Below are positions 17,559 through 27,294 of a DNA stretch of 64,000 nt, piece by piece. The notes under the pieces are model-generated. The model ran no database searches. It saw nothing but the letters and a program-made list of their open reading frames with translations, and was not told where the DNA came from. The first letter of the stretch is position 1, and every line of letters begins with the position of its first letter. The DNA is from Aureimonas populi (lineage in GTDB: Bacteria > Pseudomonadota > Alphaproteobacteria > Rhizobiales > Rhizobiaceae): assembly GCF_017815515.1 (NCBI RefSeq), contig NZ_CP072611.1, forward strand, positions 1,798,001 to 1,862,000. The letters run 5' to 3'. Made by a program: the position numbers and the translations under genes.

Positions 17559-20522
17559 ATGACCGACAGCCAGACCGCGCCCGACTATTCCAAGACCCTG
17601 TTCCTGCCGCAGACCGAGTTTCCCATGCGGGCGGGCCTGCCCGAGGCCGAGCCGAAATGGGTGGAGCGCTGGGATGCGATGGACCTCTACGGCAAGCTGC
17701 GCGAGGCCGGAAAGGGGCGGCCGAAATACGTGCTGCACGACGGCCCGCCCTATGCCAACGGCAATCTCCATATCGGCCACGCGCTGAACAAGATCCTGAA
17801 GGACGTCATCACCCGCTCCTTCCAGATGCGTGGGCGCGACGCCAATTACGTGCCGGGCTGGGACTGCCACGGCCTGCCCATCGAATGGAAGATCGAGGAG
17901 CAGTACCGCGCCCGCGGCCGCGACAAGGACGAGGTGCCGGTCAACGAGTTCCGGCAGGAATGCCGCGATTTCGCCGCCCATTGGGTGGGCGAGCAGTCGC
18001 GCGAGTTCCGCCGCCTGGGGGTGGAGGGCGATTTCAAGAACCCGTATCTGACCATGGCCTTCGAGGCCGAGAGCGTCATCGCGGGCGAACTCCTGAAATT
18101 CGCCACCAGCGGCCAGCTCTATCGCGGCTCCAAGCCCATCATGTGGTCGGTGGTGGAGAAGACCGCGCTGGCCGAGGCCGAGGTCGAATATCACGACCAT
18201 GAGAGCGATACGGTCTGGGTGAAGTTCCCGGTCCGGGGGGAGGGGGCGCTCTCCGGCGCCTCCATCGTCATCTGGACCACCACCCCCTGGACGATGCCCG
18301 GCAACCGCGCCATCGCCTATTCAGGCCGCGTGGCCTACGGCCTCTACGAGGTGACGGCGCCCGAGGATGCGGACAATCCGCGCTGGGCGCGGCAGGGTGA
18401 AAGGCTCGTCCTGGCCGATGCGCTGGCGGCCGATGTGTTCGCCAAGGCCCGCGTGCCCGAGGGTGGCTACCGGCGCGTGGCGGCGGTGGCGGCGGCCGAT
18501 CTCTCTGGCCTCGCCTGCGACCATCCCCTGAAGGGCCTTGCCGGCGGCTACGAATTCGCCGTGCCCCTGCTCGAGGGCGACCATGTCACCGAGGAGGCCG
18601 GCACCGGCTTCGTCCACACCGCGCCCGGCCACGGACGCGAGGATTTCGACGTGTGGATGGCCATGCGGCGCGCGCTGGAGGCGCGCGGCATCGACCCCGC
18701 CATCCCCTTCACCGTGGACGACGACGGCTTCTACACCAGGGACGCGCCGGGCTTCGGGCCGGAAGCGCCGGGTGGGGCCGCGCGCGTCATCGACGACAAG
18801 GGCAGGAAGGGTGACGCCAACAAGCGCGTGATCGACGCGCTGGTGGAGCGCGGGATGCTGCTGGCGCGCGGCCGGCTGAAGCATTCCTACCCGCATAGCT
18901 GGCGCTCCAAGAAGCCGGTGATCTTCCGCAACACGCCGCAATGGTTCGTCCACATGGACAAGGACCTGGGCGGTTACGGCCTGGCCGAGACGAATCTGCG
19001 CGAGGGCGCCGACACCTTGCGCGGCCGCGCGCTCGCCGCCATCGACCAGACGCGCTTCGTGCCGGCCTCCGGGCAGAACCGCCTGCGCGGCATGATCGCC
19101 GAGCGGCCCGACTGGGTGCTTTCGCGCCAGCGCGCCTGGGGCGTGCCGATCTGTGTCTTCGTGGACGAGGACGGCGCGATCCTGAAGGACGAGGCCGTCA
19201 ACGCGCGCATCACCGCCGCCTTCGCGGCCGAGGGCGCCGACGCCTGGTTCACCGACGGCGCCAAGGAGCGCTTCCTGGGCAACGAGCACGATCCGCGCAA
19301 GTGGACGCAGGTTCGCGACATCCTCGACGTCTGGTTCGATTCGGGCAGCACCCACGCCTTCTGCCTGGAACGGCGCCCCGACCTGAAATGGCCCGCCGAC
19401 CTCTATCTGGAGGGCTCTGACCAGCATCGCGGCTGGTTCCATTCCTCGCTGCTGGAGGCCTGCGGCACGCGCGGCCGCGCACCCTACGACGCCGTCCTCA
19501 CCCATGGCTTCGTCATGGACGAGGAGGGGCGCAAGATGTCGAAGTCCCTGGGCAACATCGTCACGCCGCAGGAGGTCATCAAGCAGTCGGGCGCCGACAT
19601 CCTGCGCCTGTGGGTGGTCTCTTCCGACTATTCGGAGGATCTGCGCCTCGGCAAGACGATCCTCCAGACCAATGTCGACGCCTATCGCAAGCTGCGCAAC
19701 ACCATCCGCTGGATGCTCGGCACGCTGGCCCACGACACGGGGGAGGACGTGCCCCTTGCCGAGATGCCCGAGCTGGAGCGCCTGATGCTCCATCGCCTGG
19801 CCGAGATCGGCGAGGTGGTCGAGAAGGGCTATGACGGCTTCGACTTCAAGCGCATCGCAAGGACGCTGCTCGACTTTGCCGTGGTGGAGCTGTCGGCCTT
19901 CTATTTCGACATCCGCAAGGACGCGCTCTACTGCGACGCCCCGTCTTCCACACGCCGCAAGGCCGCCCTGCAGGTGGTGCGGCTGATCTTCGACAGGCTC
20001 GTCACCTGGATGGCCCCGCTCCTGCCCTTCACCACCGAGGAGGCATGGCTCTCGCGTCACCCGCAGGCGGTCTCGGTGCATCTGGAAGCGTTCCGCCCGG
20101 CGGGCGAGGGCTGGCGCGACGACGCGCTGGCCGCGCGCTGGGCCCAGCTCCGGCGCGTTCGCCGCGTCGTCATGGGCGCGCTGGAGGAGAAGCGCCGCGC
20201 CAAGGAGATCGGCTCCTCGCTGGAGGCCGCGCCCATCGTGCATATCGAGGACGAGGCCCTGCGCGCGCTGGTGTCCTCCACCGACTTTGCCGAGATCGCC
20301 ATCACCAGCGCCCTTTCGGTCTCGGGCGAGGCGGCGCCGGAAGGCGCGTTCTCTCTTGCCGACACCCCGGGTGTCGCGGTGGCGTTCCGCCTCGCACAGG
20401 GGCGCAAATGCGCGCGCTCCTGGAAGATATCGGAGGAGGTGGGCTCCGACGCGGACTATCCCGACGTGACCCCGCGTGACGCGCAGGCGCTGCGCGAGCT
20501 GGCGGCGCTCGGCCGAATCTGA
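17559..20522 (+). CDS. ileS: Isoleucyl-tRNA synthetase
   Basis: A 987-residue class Ia synthetase that charges tRNA-Ile and edits valine. HIGH is at about residues 71-74 and KMSKS at 659-663. The CP1 editing-domain signature [14 protein letters not shown] is intact. The C-terminal region keeps [31 protein letters not shown] but has only the first of the cysteines that bind zinc in E. coli IleS, a reduced end that is common in Alphaproteobacteria. It is preceded by a 299-base intergenic region with an inverted repeat. Confidence 0.98.
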   Translation: MTDSQTAPDYSKTLFLPQTEFPMRAGLPEAEPKWVERWDAMDLYGKLREAGKGRPKYVLHDGPPYANGNLHIGHALNKILKDVITRSFQMRGRDANYVPGWDCHGLPIEWKIEEQYRARGRDKDEVPVNEFRQECRDFAAHWVGEQSREFRRLGVEGDFKNPYLTMAFEAESVIAGELLKFATSGQLYRGSKPIMWSVVEKTALAEAEVEYHDHESDTVWVKFPVRGEGALSGASIVIWTTTPWTMPGNRAIAYSGRVAYGLYEVTAPEDADNPRWARQGERLVLADALAADVFAKARVPEGGYRRVAAVAAADLSGLACDHPLKGLAGGYEFAVPLLEGDHVTEEAGTGFVHTAPGHGREDFDVWMAMRRALEARGIDPAIPFTVDDDGFYTRDAPGFGPEAPGGAARVIDDKGRKGDANKRVIDALVERGMLLARGRLKHSYPHSWRSKKPVIFRNTPQWFVHMDKDLGGYGLAETNLREGADTLRGRALAAIDQTRFVPASGQNRLRGMIAERPDWVLSRQRAWGVPICVFVDEDGAILKDEAVNARITAAFAAEGADAWFTDGAKERFLGNEHDPRKWTQVRDILDVWFDSGSTHAFCLERRPDLKWPADLYLEGSDQHRGWFHSSLLEACGTRGRAPYDAVLTHGFVMDEEGRKMSKSLGNIVTPQEVIKQSGADILRLWVVSSDYSEDLRLGKTILQTNVDAYRKLRNTIRWMLGTLAHDTGEDVPLAEMPELERLMLHRLAEIGEVVEKGYDGFDFKRIARTLLDFAVVELSAFYFDIRKDALYCDAPSSTRRKAALQVVRLIFDRLVTWMAPLLPFTTEEAWLSRHPQAVSVHLEAFRPAGEGWRDDALAARWAQLRRVRRVVMGALEEKRRAKEIGSSLEAAPIVHIEDEALRALVSSTDFAEIAITSALSVSGEAAPEGAFSLADTPGVAVAFRLAQGRKCARSWKISEEVGSDADYPDVTPRDAQALRELAALGRI

Positions 20523-20553
20523 GCGCGCCGCCACGCAAGTCGTAAAGCAAACG

Positions 20554-20582
20554 TTGCGGGCCGCCCCGGCGGCTCGTATAAG
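20554..20582 (+). promoter_or_regulatory. Putative promoter of the lipoprotein gene
   Basis: TTGCGG (20554-20559), 17 bases, TATAAG (20577-20582). Spacing is optimal and the -10 good for such GC-rich DNA. It lies 90 bases upstream of the start at 20672, after the ileS stop. Confidence 0.45.
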
Positions 20583-20671
20583 TTGCCCGCAATTCGCCGG
20601 ATTATCGCGCTAGCGGCGCGATGATCTCGACGCGGCGGGGTTTTCCGTCCGCCTTCGATGGGGGTTTCCCG

Positions 20672-21337
20672 ATGGCCATCCAAGCCCGCCGGCTGTTCGC
20701 CGGCCTTCTTCTCGGCACCGGCGCGCTCGCCTTGGCCGGCTGCAACACGGGACCGACCTACGGCACCGGCGTTTCGCAGGCGGGGCAGCTTTTCAGCGAT
20801 GTCGACGGGCTCTTCACCCTCGGCTCCACCAACCGGCAGGAAATCGCCTACGTGCCGCGCCCCGAACTGGTGCGCCCCGCCTCGATCGGCGCCCTGCCGC
20901 CGCCGCAGGCGCCGGTGAGCGCGCGAAACGACCCGAACTGGCCCCAGTCGCCCGAGGCCATCCGGGCGCAAAACCTTGCGGCAGGCGAGTCCACGCGCGG
21001 CGAGGCGACCCTGCCGGCGAACTACAATCCCTCGCTCGGCGGGCCGGCCTCGCAGGCGCCGCGTCGCGGCAGCGGCCTGAGCCGGGCCGAGCAGGACGGT
21101 AGCTGGCTGAGCCCGGAGGAACTGCGCGCCGGCGGGCAGCGCGCCACGCAGCAGCGGGCCGATAACCAGGGCAGCCCCACCCAGCGGCGCTATCTCTCCG
21201 AGCCGCCCGTGGACTACCGCCAGCCCTCGCAGACCGCGCCCGTGGGCGATCCCGGCCTCGACGAGGAGGTGAAGCAGCGCCGCCAGCAGGGCACGCAGTC
21301 CCTTGGCTCGCGCATCCGCCAGTCCCTGCCTTTCTAG
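20672..21337 (+). CDS. Outer-membrane lipoprotein, function unknown
   Basis: A 221-residue lipoprotein. The signal is MAIQARRLFAGLLLGTGALALAGC, with lipobox LAGC and the acylated Cys at about 24. The mature part is low-complexity, rich in Q, P, R, S and G, with no predicted domain core. Conserved-looking segments are TGVSQAGQLFSDVDGLFTLGS and EIAYVPRPELVRP, similar in style to DUF3035-type lipoproteins, but I would not assign that firmly. The ATG at 20672 is set by the lipoprotein signal; an upstream in-frame ATG at 20621 would add 17 residues. Its stop overlaps the stop of tadA on the opposite strand in a shared CTAG. Confidence 0.75.
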   Translation: MAIQARRLFAGLLLGTGALALAGCNTGPTYGTGVSQAGQLFSDVDGLFTLGSTNRQEIAYVPRPELVRPASIGALPPPQAPVSARNDPNWPQSPEAIRAQNLAAGESTRGEATLPANYNPSLGGPASQAPRRGSGLSRAEQDGSWLSPEELRAGGQRATQQRADNQGSPTQRRYLSEPPVDYRQPSQTAPVGDPGLDEEVKQRRQQGTQSLGSRIRQSLPF

Positions 21338-21801
21338 GAAGGCTCCGGGCGCTGGCCCCTGCGCGCGGCGAAGAATTCCTTCAGGATCGCCGCGCTCTCG
21401 CTCTCCGCGATGGCGGAGTAGACCTCCGGCGCATGGTGGCAGGTCGGTTGGGTATAGAAGCGCGGGCCGTGTTCCACCGCGCCGCCCTTCTCGTCTCCAA
21501 CGCCGAAATACAGGCGCCGCACCCGCGCGAACGAGATGGCCGCCGCGCACATGGCGCAGGGCTCCAGCGTCACGTAAAGGTCGAGTCCGGCCAGCCGTTC
21601 CTGCCCCAGCGCCTCGCAGGCCCTGCGGATCGCCACCATCTCCGCATGGGCCGTGGGGTCGTTCCGGGCGCGGGTCTCGTTGCCGGCGGCGGCCACGATC
21701 CGCTCGCCGTCGGCGATCACCGCGCCCACCGGCACTTCGCCGCGCGCGCCGGCGGCGCGGGCCTCGTCGAGTGCGGATTCCATGAAATTGATGCGCGTCA
21801 C
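21334..21801 (-). CDS. tadA: tRNA-specific adenosine deaminase
   Basis: A 155-residue cytidine-deaminase-fold enzyme that converts A34 to inosine in tRNA-Arg(ACG), needed to decode CGN codons. Zinc and catalytic motifs are complete: HAE (NDPTAHAEMVAIR) and PCAMC (VTLEPCAMCAAAI). The start is taken as GTG at 21801 (VTRINFMESALDEARAAG): rhizobial TadA proteins usually have a few residues before FMExALxEA, and GAGG lies about 12 bases upstream. The ATG at 21783 would truncate the first helix. It is convergent with the lipoprotein gene and divergent from the rluB gene. Confidence 0.95.
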   Translation of the reverse strand: MTRINFMESALDEARAAGARGEVPVGAVIADGERIVAAAGNETRARNDPTAHAEMVAIRRACEALGQERLAGLDLYVTLEPCAMCAAAISFARVRRLYFGVGDEKGGAVEHGPRFYTQPTCHHAPEVYSAIAESESAAILKEFFAARRGQRPEPS

Positions 21802-21870
21802 CGCGTGCTTTTCCCTCGTTCGGGCGATTTCGACCTGATAAAGACCGCGGCAAAAGAGGCATAGACGACG

Positions 21871-23730
21871 ATGAACGACAAGACCGAGGGCGGCAAACGC
21901 GGCGGCGGACAGGGGCGGCCGGGCGGCGGGTTTCGCAAGGGCGGCAAGCCCGGCGGCTTCAAGCCGCGCGGCGCCTCGGCACAAACCCGTGGCGAAGGCC
22001 CCGCGCGCGAGGGCCGCCCCTTCGCCAAGGGCGGCGAGCGGCCCGCCGGCTCCAGGCCCTTCCGCCCTCGCGAAGATCGCCCGCAGCGTGAGGGCGAAGC
22101 CGAACGCCGTTTCGCGCCGCGCGGCGAGGGGCGCGGCGAGGAGCGCAAGCCGTTCCGGCCGCGCGAGGAACGCGGCGGTGAGCCGGCCGGGGAGCGCAAG
22201 CCCTTCCGCCCGCGTGAGCCCCGCCCGGAAGGCGAGCGCCGGGGCGACAAGCCCTTCGTGCCCCGCAGCCGCGGCATGGTCTCCCATGGCGGGCGCGACG
22301 CGGACGGGGCGGCAAAGCCCGCGCGCAGCCATGGCCGGCTTTCCCATGAGGGGCAGGGCGGCGAGCGCAAGCCGCGCAGCTTTTCCGACCGCCCGCGCGA
22401 GGACCGGCCCCGCCGCGAGGAGCGCGACGAGCGCCCGCGCCGCGCCGCGCCCGCCGAAGGCGGCGGTGTGGGCACCATGCGCATCGCCAAGCGCCTTGCA
22501 CGCGCCGGCATCGCCTCGCGCCGCGATGCGGAAGGCATGATCGCCGACGGCCGCGTGAAGCTGAACGGCAAGATCCTGGACACTCCGGCGGTCGAGGTTT
22601 CGGCCTCGGACCGCATCGAGGTGGACGGCGCGCCGCTGCCGGCCATCGAGCGCACGCGCCTGTGGCTGTTCCACAAGCCGGCCGGCCTCGTGACAACCAA
22701 CCGCGACCCGGAAGGGCGCCCCACCGTCTTCGACCGCCTGCCCGAGGAGATGCCGCGCGTCCTGACCGTCGGGCGTCTCGACATCAATACGGAGGGCCTC
22801 CTCCTCCTCACCAATGACGGGGGGCTTGCCCGCACGCTGGAACTGCCGGCCACCGGCTGGCTGCGCCGCTACCGCGTGCGCGCCCACGGCGAGGTCAGCC
22901 AGGAGCGGCTCGACGAGCTGCGCCAGGGCATTGCCATCGAGGGCGTGTTCTACGGCGCCATCGAGGCCTCGCTGGACCGCGAGCAGGGCTCCAATGTCTG
23001 GCTCACGCTCGGGCTTCGCGAGGGCAAGAACCGCGAGGTCAAGCGCGTGCTCGGCCATCTCGGGCTCGAGGTGAACCGCCTGATCCGCCTGTCCTTCGGC
23101 CCGTTCCAGCTCGGCGAGCTGGCCGAGGGCGCGGTGCAGGAGATCAAGGGGCGCACGCTGCGCGACCAGCTCGGCGAGCGCCTGATCGAGGAATCGGGCG
23201 CCGATTTCGACGCGCCCATCGTCAACACCTTCTCCAACAAGCCGGTGCAGGCCGAAACGCCGCCGCGCACCGAGAAGCCGGCCGCGCGCAGCGAATGGAT
23301 CTCGGCCAGCGACGGCGGCCGGCCCAACCGCAAGAAGTTCGGCGAGAAGAAGCGCGACGACGCGCTGGGGCGGCTGGATACGCGCGCGCCGCGCGCCTTC
23401 GACAAGGGCGACAGGCCCGAGCGCGGCCCGCGCCCCGAGCGGGGCGAGCGCCCCTTCGGCGACCGCAAGCCCAGGAGCTTCGGCGACAAGCGCGAGGGCG
23501 GCGGCGACGCGGACGCGAAGCCGGCGCGCCGTCCTCCTTCCGCGCCCAAGCGCACCGCCAATGTCTGGATGGCGCCCGGCGCGCGCGCCGTGGGCGAGAA
23601 GAAGCAGGCCGAGCGCGAGGCTCGCGACCGCGATCGGACGGAGGGCCGCACCTCGCGCGGCCCCCGGCCCGCGCCGCGCGGCGGGCCGCGCTCGGACGGG
23701 GACCGGCCGCGCGGGCGGCCGAAGGGCTGA
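21871..23730 (+). CDS. rluB: Pseudouridine synthase RluB-type with long disordered tails
   Basis: A 619-residue RsuA/RluB/E/F-family 23S rRNA pseudouridine synthase. The core is about residues 205-440: an S4 RNA-binding domain (MRIAKRLARAGIASRRDAEGMIADGRVKLNG) and the catalytic domain with VGRLDINTEGLLLLTNDG (catalytic Asp in RLD). Family members without tails are about 250-300 residues. Here about 200 residues precede and about 180 follow the core, dominated by R, G, E, P, K and D. The N-tail has imperfect repeats of (R/K)PFRPRE. Such tails are probably disordered RNA-binding regions, as often seen in Alphaproteobacteria. rsmD follows 4 bases later, so both rRNA-modifying genes are likely co-transcribed. 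Confidence 0.92.
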   Translation: MNDKTEGGKRGGGQGRPGGGFRKGGKPGGFKPRGASAQTRGEGPAREGRPFAKGGERPAGSRPFRPREDRPQREGEAERRFAPRGEGRGEERKPFRPREERGGEPAGERKPFRPREPRPEGERRGDKPFVPRSRGMVSHGGRDADGAAKPARSHGRLSHEGQGGERKPRSFSDRPREDRPRREERDERPRRAAPAEGGGVGTMRIAKRLARAGIASRRDAEGMIADGRVKLNGKILDTPAVEVSASDRIEVDGAPLPAIERTRLWLFHKPAGLVTTNRDPEGRPTVFDRLPEEMPRVLTVGRLDINTEGLLLLTNDGGLARTLELPATGWLRRYRVRAHGEVSQERLDELRQGIAIEGVFYGAIEASLDREQGSNVWLTLGLREGKNREVKRVLGHLGLEVNRLIRLSFGPFQLGELAEGAVQEIKGRTLRDQLGERLIEESGADFDAPIVNTFSNKPVQAETPPRTEKPAARSEWISASDGGRPNRKKFGEKKRDDALGRLDTRAPRAFDKGDRPERGPRPERGERPFGDRKPRSFGDKREGGGDADAKPARRPPSAPKRTANVWMAPGARAVGEKKQAEREARDRDRTEGRTSRGPRPAPRGGPRSDGDRPRGRPKG

Positions 23731-23733
23731 TCC

Positions 23734-24294
23734 GTGCTGCGTGTCGTTGCCGGCGAGTTTCGCGGCCGGGCGCTCGCCGGTCCGCAGGGCGCTTCCATCC
23801 GCCCGACCTCCGAGCGTCATCGCGGCAGCCTCTTCGACATTCTCCAGCACGGTCTGGGCGTGTCGTTCGAAGGCATCCGCGCGCTCGACCTCTTCGCCGG
23901 CACCGGGGCGCTGGGCATCGAGGCCCTGTCGCGCGGCGCGCGCTTCTGCCTCTTCGTGGAGGACGGCGTGGAAGGGCGCGGCCTGATCCGGCGCAATGTC
24001 GAGGCGCTGGGCCTTCAGGGCCGCACCAAGGTCTTCCGCCGGGACGCGACGAAGCTCGGCCCGGCCGGCACCGTGGAGCCCTTCGATCTTCTCCTAGCCG
24101 ATCCGCCCTATGGCAAGCGCCTCGGCGAGGGCGCGCTCCTCGCCGCGCTGGAGGGCGGCTGGCTGAAGCCCGGAGCGCTCTGCGTGGTGGAGGAGGGCCG
24201 GGACGCGCCCTTCGATACGCCCGCCGGCTTCGTGCTGGAGGACGAGCGGACGATGGGCGAGACGGCGCTGCGTTTCCTGCGCCCCGCCGCCTGA
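23734..24294 (+). CDS. rsmD: 16S rRNA (guanine(966)-N(2))-methyltransferase
   Basis: A 186-residue SAM-dependent methyltransferase that modifies G966 of 16S rRNA. SAM-binding motif I is ALDLFAGTGALGIEALSRGA and the catalytic motif is DPPYGK. The N-terminal MLRVVAGEFRGRAL and IRPTSERHRGSLFDIL are family signatures. The start is GTG at 23734, four bases after the rluB stop. Cytosolic, acting on 30S subunits. Confidence 0.96.
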   Translation: MLRVVAGEFRGRALAGPQGASIRPTSERHRGSLFDILQHGLGVSFEGIRALDLFAGTGALGIEALSRGARFCLFVEDGVEGRGLIRRNVEALGLQGRTKVFRRDATKLGPAGTVEPFDLLLADPPYGKRLGEGALLAALEGGWLKPGALCVVEEGRDAPFDTPAGFVLEDERTMGETALRFLRPAA

Positions 24295-24402
24295 GCGCCC
24301 TTACAAAAACGTAAATTGCGTGCCTGTTGGCGCCCGTCCTATCTCCTCGGCCGGGGTGCGTGCCCGCCCCGGCGCATGAAATCCGAGAGGAAACCGAGCC
24401 AT

Positions 24403-25887
24403 ATGATTCGCTCCGCCCGCCTCACCGGCGTCAGCCTCCTCGCCCTCACGCTGGCCGCCGCCGCTCCCGCCTTCGCGAAGGGGCCTGCCTCGGGCGGGGA
24501 GGCGGTGTCCTCGCCGGCGGAGGAGGCGGCGCGCAAGGCCGAGGCGCTGCGGCCCGAGATCGAGAGCTTCACGCTCGACAACGGCCTGGAGGTGGTGGTC
24601 ATCCCGGACCGGCGCGCGCCGGTGGTCACGCAGATGATCTGGTACAAGGTGGGCTCCGCGGACGAGGCGCCCGGCAAGTCCGGCATCGCCCATTTCCTCG
24701 AGCATCTGATGTTCAAGGGAACGCAGACCTATACGGAAGGCGAGTTCTCCGCCGCCATCGCCGATATCGGCGGCGACGAGAACGCCTTCACCTCCTATGA
24801 TTACACGGCCTATTTCCAGCAGGTGCCCGTCGAGGCGCTGGAGGAGATGATGACCTTCGAGGCCGACCGGATGAGCAATCTCATCCTGTCGGAGGAGGCG
24901 GTGAACCCGGAGCGCGACGTCATTCTGGAAGAGCGCCGGATGCGGGTGGAAAACGACCCCGCCTCGCAGCTCTCCGAGGCCATGCAGGCCACGCTCTTCA
25001 CCAACAGCCCCTACGGCACGCCCGTTATCGGCTGGCAGAGCGAGATCGAAGGGCTGACGCGGGAGGACGCGATCGCCTTCTACGACCGTTATTATACGCC
25101 CTCGAACGCCGTCCTCATCGTGGCCGGCGACGTCGCCACGGATGAGGTCCGTGCGCTGGCGGAAAAGACCTACGGGCAGGTGGAGCAGCGGGCCGAGCCG
25201 GGCGAGCGCCTGCGCCCCGTGGAGCCGCCATCCATCACCCGCCGCACCGTGACGCTCACCGACGCGCGCGTCACCCAGCCCAATCTCCAGACCCGCTACG
25301 TGACGCCGTCCGAGCGCACGGCCGAGCCCGGCGAATCGGAGGCCCTCGACCTTCTGGCCGATATCCTCGGCGGTGGCACCACCAGCCGCCTCTATCGCGC
25401 GCTGGTGGTGGAGCAGGGGATCGCGGCGGGCGTGGGCGCCTACTACCAGGGCGACGCCCTGCTGGAGGGCCAGTTCATCACCTACGGAACGCCGCGCGGC
25501 GAGGCCGGGCTCGAGGCGGTGGAAGAGGGGATCGAGGCCGAGATCGCCCGCCTGGCCGCCGAGGGGGTGACGCAGGAGGAGGTGGACGCGGCCAAGAACC
25601 GCGTGCGCAACGCCCTGATCTACCAGCGCGACAGCCAGACCGCCCTCGCGCGCCGTTATGGCGCGGCGCTCACCACCGGGCGCACCATCGAGGACGTGGA
25701 AAGCTGGCCGGAGCGGATCCAGGCCGTGACGGTGGACGAGGTGAACGCGGCGGCCCGAACCTATCTGCGCCGCGAGCGCTCCGTCTCCGGCAACCTGCTG
25801 CCCGAGCCCGGCACGACGCCGCCCGCGCCGGAGGCGGCCGCACCCTCCGTGGCCGAGCCCGCGCTGCCCGGCGCCATCGACGGCTGA
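24403..25887 (+). CDS. M16 family zinc peptidase, periplasmic, catalytic subunit
   Basis: A 494-residue insulinase-type (M16B) peptidase. A signal peptide (MIRSARLTGVSLLALTLAAAAPAFA) directs it to the periplasm. The inverted zinc motif HxxEH is intact (HFLEHLMFKGT, His about 97, Glu 100, His 101) with the conserved downstream ENAFTSYDYTAYFQ. The second M16 domain includes GGGTTSRLYRALV. The ATG at 24403 is chosen by the signal peptide. It is followed after 16 bases by a paralogue lacking the zinc motif, the usual arrangement in which two M16B proteins form an active/inactive heterodimer resembling mitochondrial processing peptidase. Confidence 0.94.
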   Translation: MIRSARLTGVSLLALTLAAAAPAFAKGPASGGEAVSSPAEEAARKAEALRPEIESFTLDNGLEVVVIPDRRAPVVTQMIWYKVGSADEAPGKSGIAHFLEHLMFKGTQTYTEGEFSAAIADIGGDENAFTSYDYTAYFQQVPVEALEEMMTFEADRMSNLILSEEAVNPERDVILEERRMRVENDPASQLSEAMQATLFTNSPYGTPVIGWQSEIEGLTREDAIAFYDRYYTPSNAVLIVAGDVATDEVRALAEKTYGQVEQRAEPGERLRPVEPPSITRRTVTLTDARVTQPNLQTRYVTPSERTAEPGESEALDLLADILGGGTTSRLYRALVVEQGIAAGVGAYYQGDALLEGQFITYGTPRGEAGLEAVEEGIEAEIARLAAEGVTQEEVDAAKNRVRNALIYQRDSQTALARRYGAALTTGRTIEDVESWPERIQAVTVDEVNAAARTYLRRERSVSGNLLPEPGTTPPAPEAAAPSVAEPALPGAIDG

Positions 25888-25903
25888 CCCAACGCCTGAG
25901 GAT

Positions 25904-27223
25904 TTGTTGACCTTGTTCCAGTTTCGCCAGACCTTCGCCGGCGCCGTGGCGCTTCTCGCAGCCGGTGCCGCGCCGGCCTTCGCCATCGACATCCAGGAGG
26001 TGACGAGCCCCGGCGGCATCAAGGCCTATCTCGTGGAGGACTACACCAACCCCCTCGTGGCCGTGCGCTTCGCCTTCAAGGGCGGCGGCGCGACGCAGGA
26101 CGCCGAGGGCAGGGAGGGCACCGCCAACCTCCTGTCCGGCCTGCTCGACGAGGGGGCGGGCGAGATCGGGAGCGCCGAGTTCCAGGAGCGGCTGGACAAT
26201 TTCGGCGTGAGCCTTTCCTTCTCGGCCAGTTACGACGCCTTCTCCGGCAATTTCCGCGCCATCGTGGAGCATGAGGACGAGGCGTTCGAGCTCCTGCGGC
26301 TCGCCGTCAACGAGCCGCGTTTCGACGAGGAGCCGGTGAACCGCATCCGCGGCCAGATAGCCACCGGCATCATCGCCAACCGCAACGATCCGGGCACGCT
26401 GGCCGGCGAGGCCTTCCGCAACGCCGTCTTCCCCGGCCATCCCTATGCACGGCCGGTGGAAGGCACGATCGACACGCTGAACGCGGTGACGGCGGACGAT
26501 CTGCGCGCCTTCATGGAAAGCTCCTTCGGCCGCGACAACCTCTATATCGGCGTCGTGGGCGCCATCGACGCCGAGCGGCTGGGCCGGCGGCTCGACGAGG
26601 TGTTCGGCGCCCTGCCGCAGGAGGCGGCCGTGGCGGAGGTGCCGGAGATCGTGCCGGCGACGGGCGTGCGCGAGGCGGTGGAGCTGGCCGTGCCGCAGAC
26701 GACGATCCAGCTCGCCGTGCCCGGCATCCGGCGCGACGACGAGGATTTCTTCGCCGCCTATCTGATGAACCACATTCTCGGCGGCGGCACCTTCACCTCG
26801 CGGCTCTTCCAGGAAATCCGCGAAAAGCGCGGGCTCGCCTACGGCGTCGGCTCCTACCTGTCGAACTACGACCATTCGGCGCTGCTGGCCGCCTCCACCG
26901 CGACGCGCGCGGACCGGGCGCAGGAGAGCATCGAGATCATCCGCGCCGAGATGGTCCGCATGGCCGAGGAGGGGCCGGGCCAGGAGGAGCTGGACAAGGC
27001 GAAGGCCTATGTGAAGGGCGCCTATGCCGTCCAGAACCTCTCCTCCTCGCTTTCCATCGCCTCCACGCTGGTCGGCATCCAGCTCGACGGCCTGGGCATC
27101 GGCTATATCGACGAGCGCGAGGCGCTGATCGACGCCGTGACGCTGGAGGACGTGCAGCGCATGGCCCGCGAGCTCCTGACCGTCGATCCGAGCATCGTGA
27201 CGGTCGGCCCGTCCACGACCTGA
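25904..27223 (+). CDS. M16 family peptidase-like protein, inactive partner subunit
   Basis: A 439-residue exported M16B paralogue. A signal sequence is present (to AAGAAPAFA). The position of HxxEH reads NLLSGLLDEGAG, so zinc cannot be bound and the protein is probably non-catalytic. The substrate-holding half is conserved (LGGGTFTSRLFQEIREKRGLAYGVGSYL, the R/Y motif region). The start is uncertain: TTG codons at 25904, 25907 and 25913 all follow the GAGG at 25898-25901, and 25907 or 25913 have better spacing. It probably pairs with the product of the preceding gene. Confidence 0.92.
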   Translation: MLTLFQFRQTFAGAVALLAAGAAPAFAIDIQEVTSPGGIKAYLVEDYTNPLVAVRFAFKGGGATQDAEGREGTANLLSGLLDEGAGEIGSAEFQERLDNFGVSLSFSASYDAFSGNFRAIVEHEDEAFELLRLAVNEPRFDEEPVNRIRGQIATGIIANRNDPGTLAGEAFRNAVFPGHPYARPVEGTIDTLNAVTADDLRAFMESSFGRDNLYIGVVGAIDAERLGRRLDEVFGALPQEAAVAEVPEIVPATGVREAVELAVPQTTIQLAVPGIRRDDEDFFAAYLMNHILGGGTFTSRLFQEIREKRGLAYGVGSYLSNYDHSALLAASTATRADRAQESIEIIRAEMVRMAEEGPGQEELDKAKAYVKGAYAVQNLSSSLSIASTLVGIQLDGLGIGYIDEREALIDAVTLEDVQRMARELLTVDPSIVTVGPSTT

Positions 27224-27294
27224 CCCGGCAAGGGCTTGCGGCGGGCGGCCCATCGGCTAAATCCTCGCTGCAACGCCAGTCGCGGAGCGGCATC

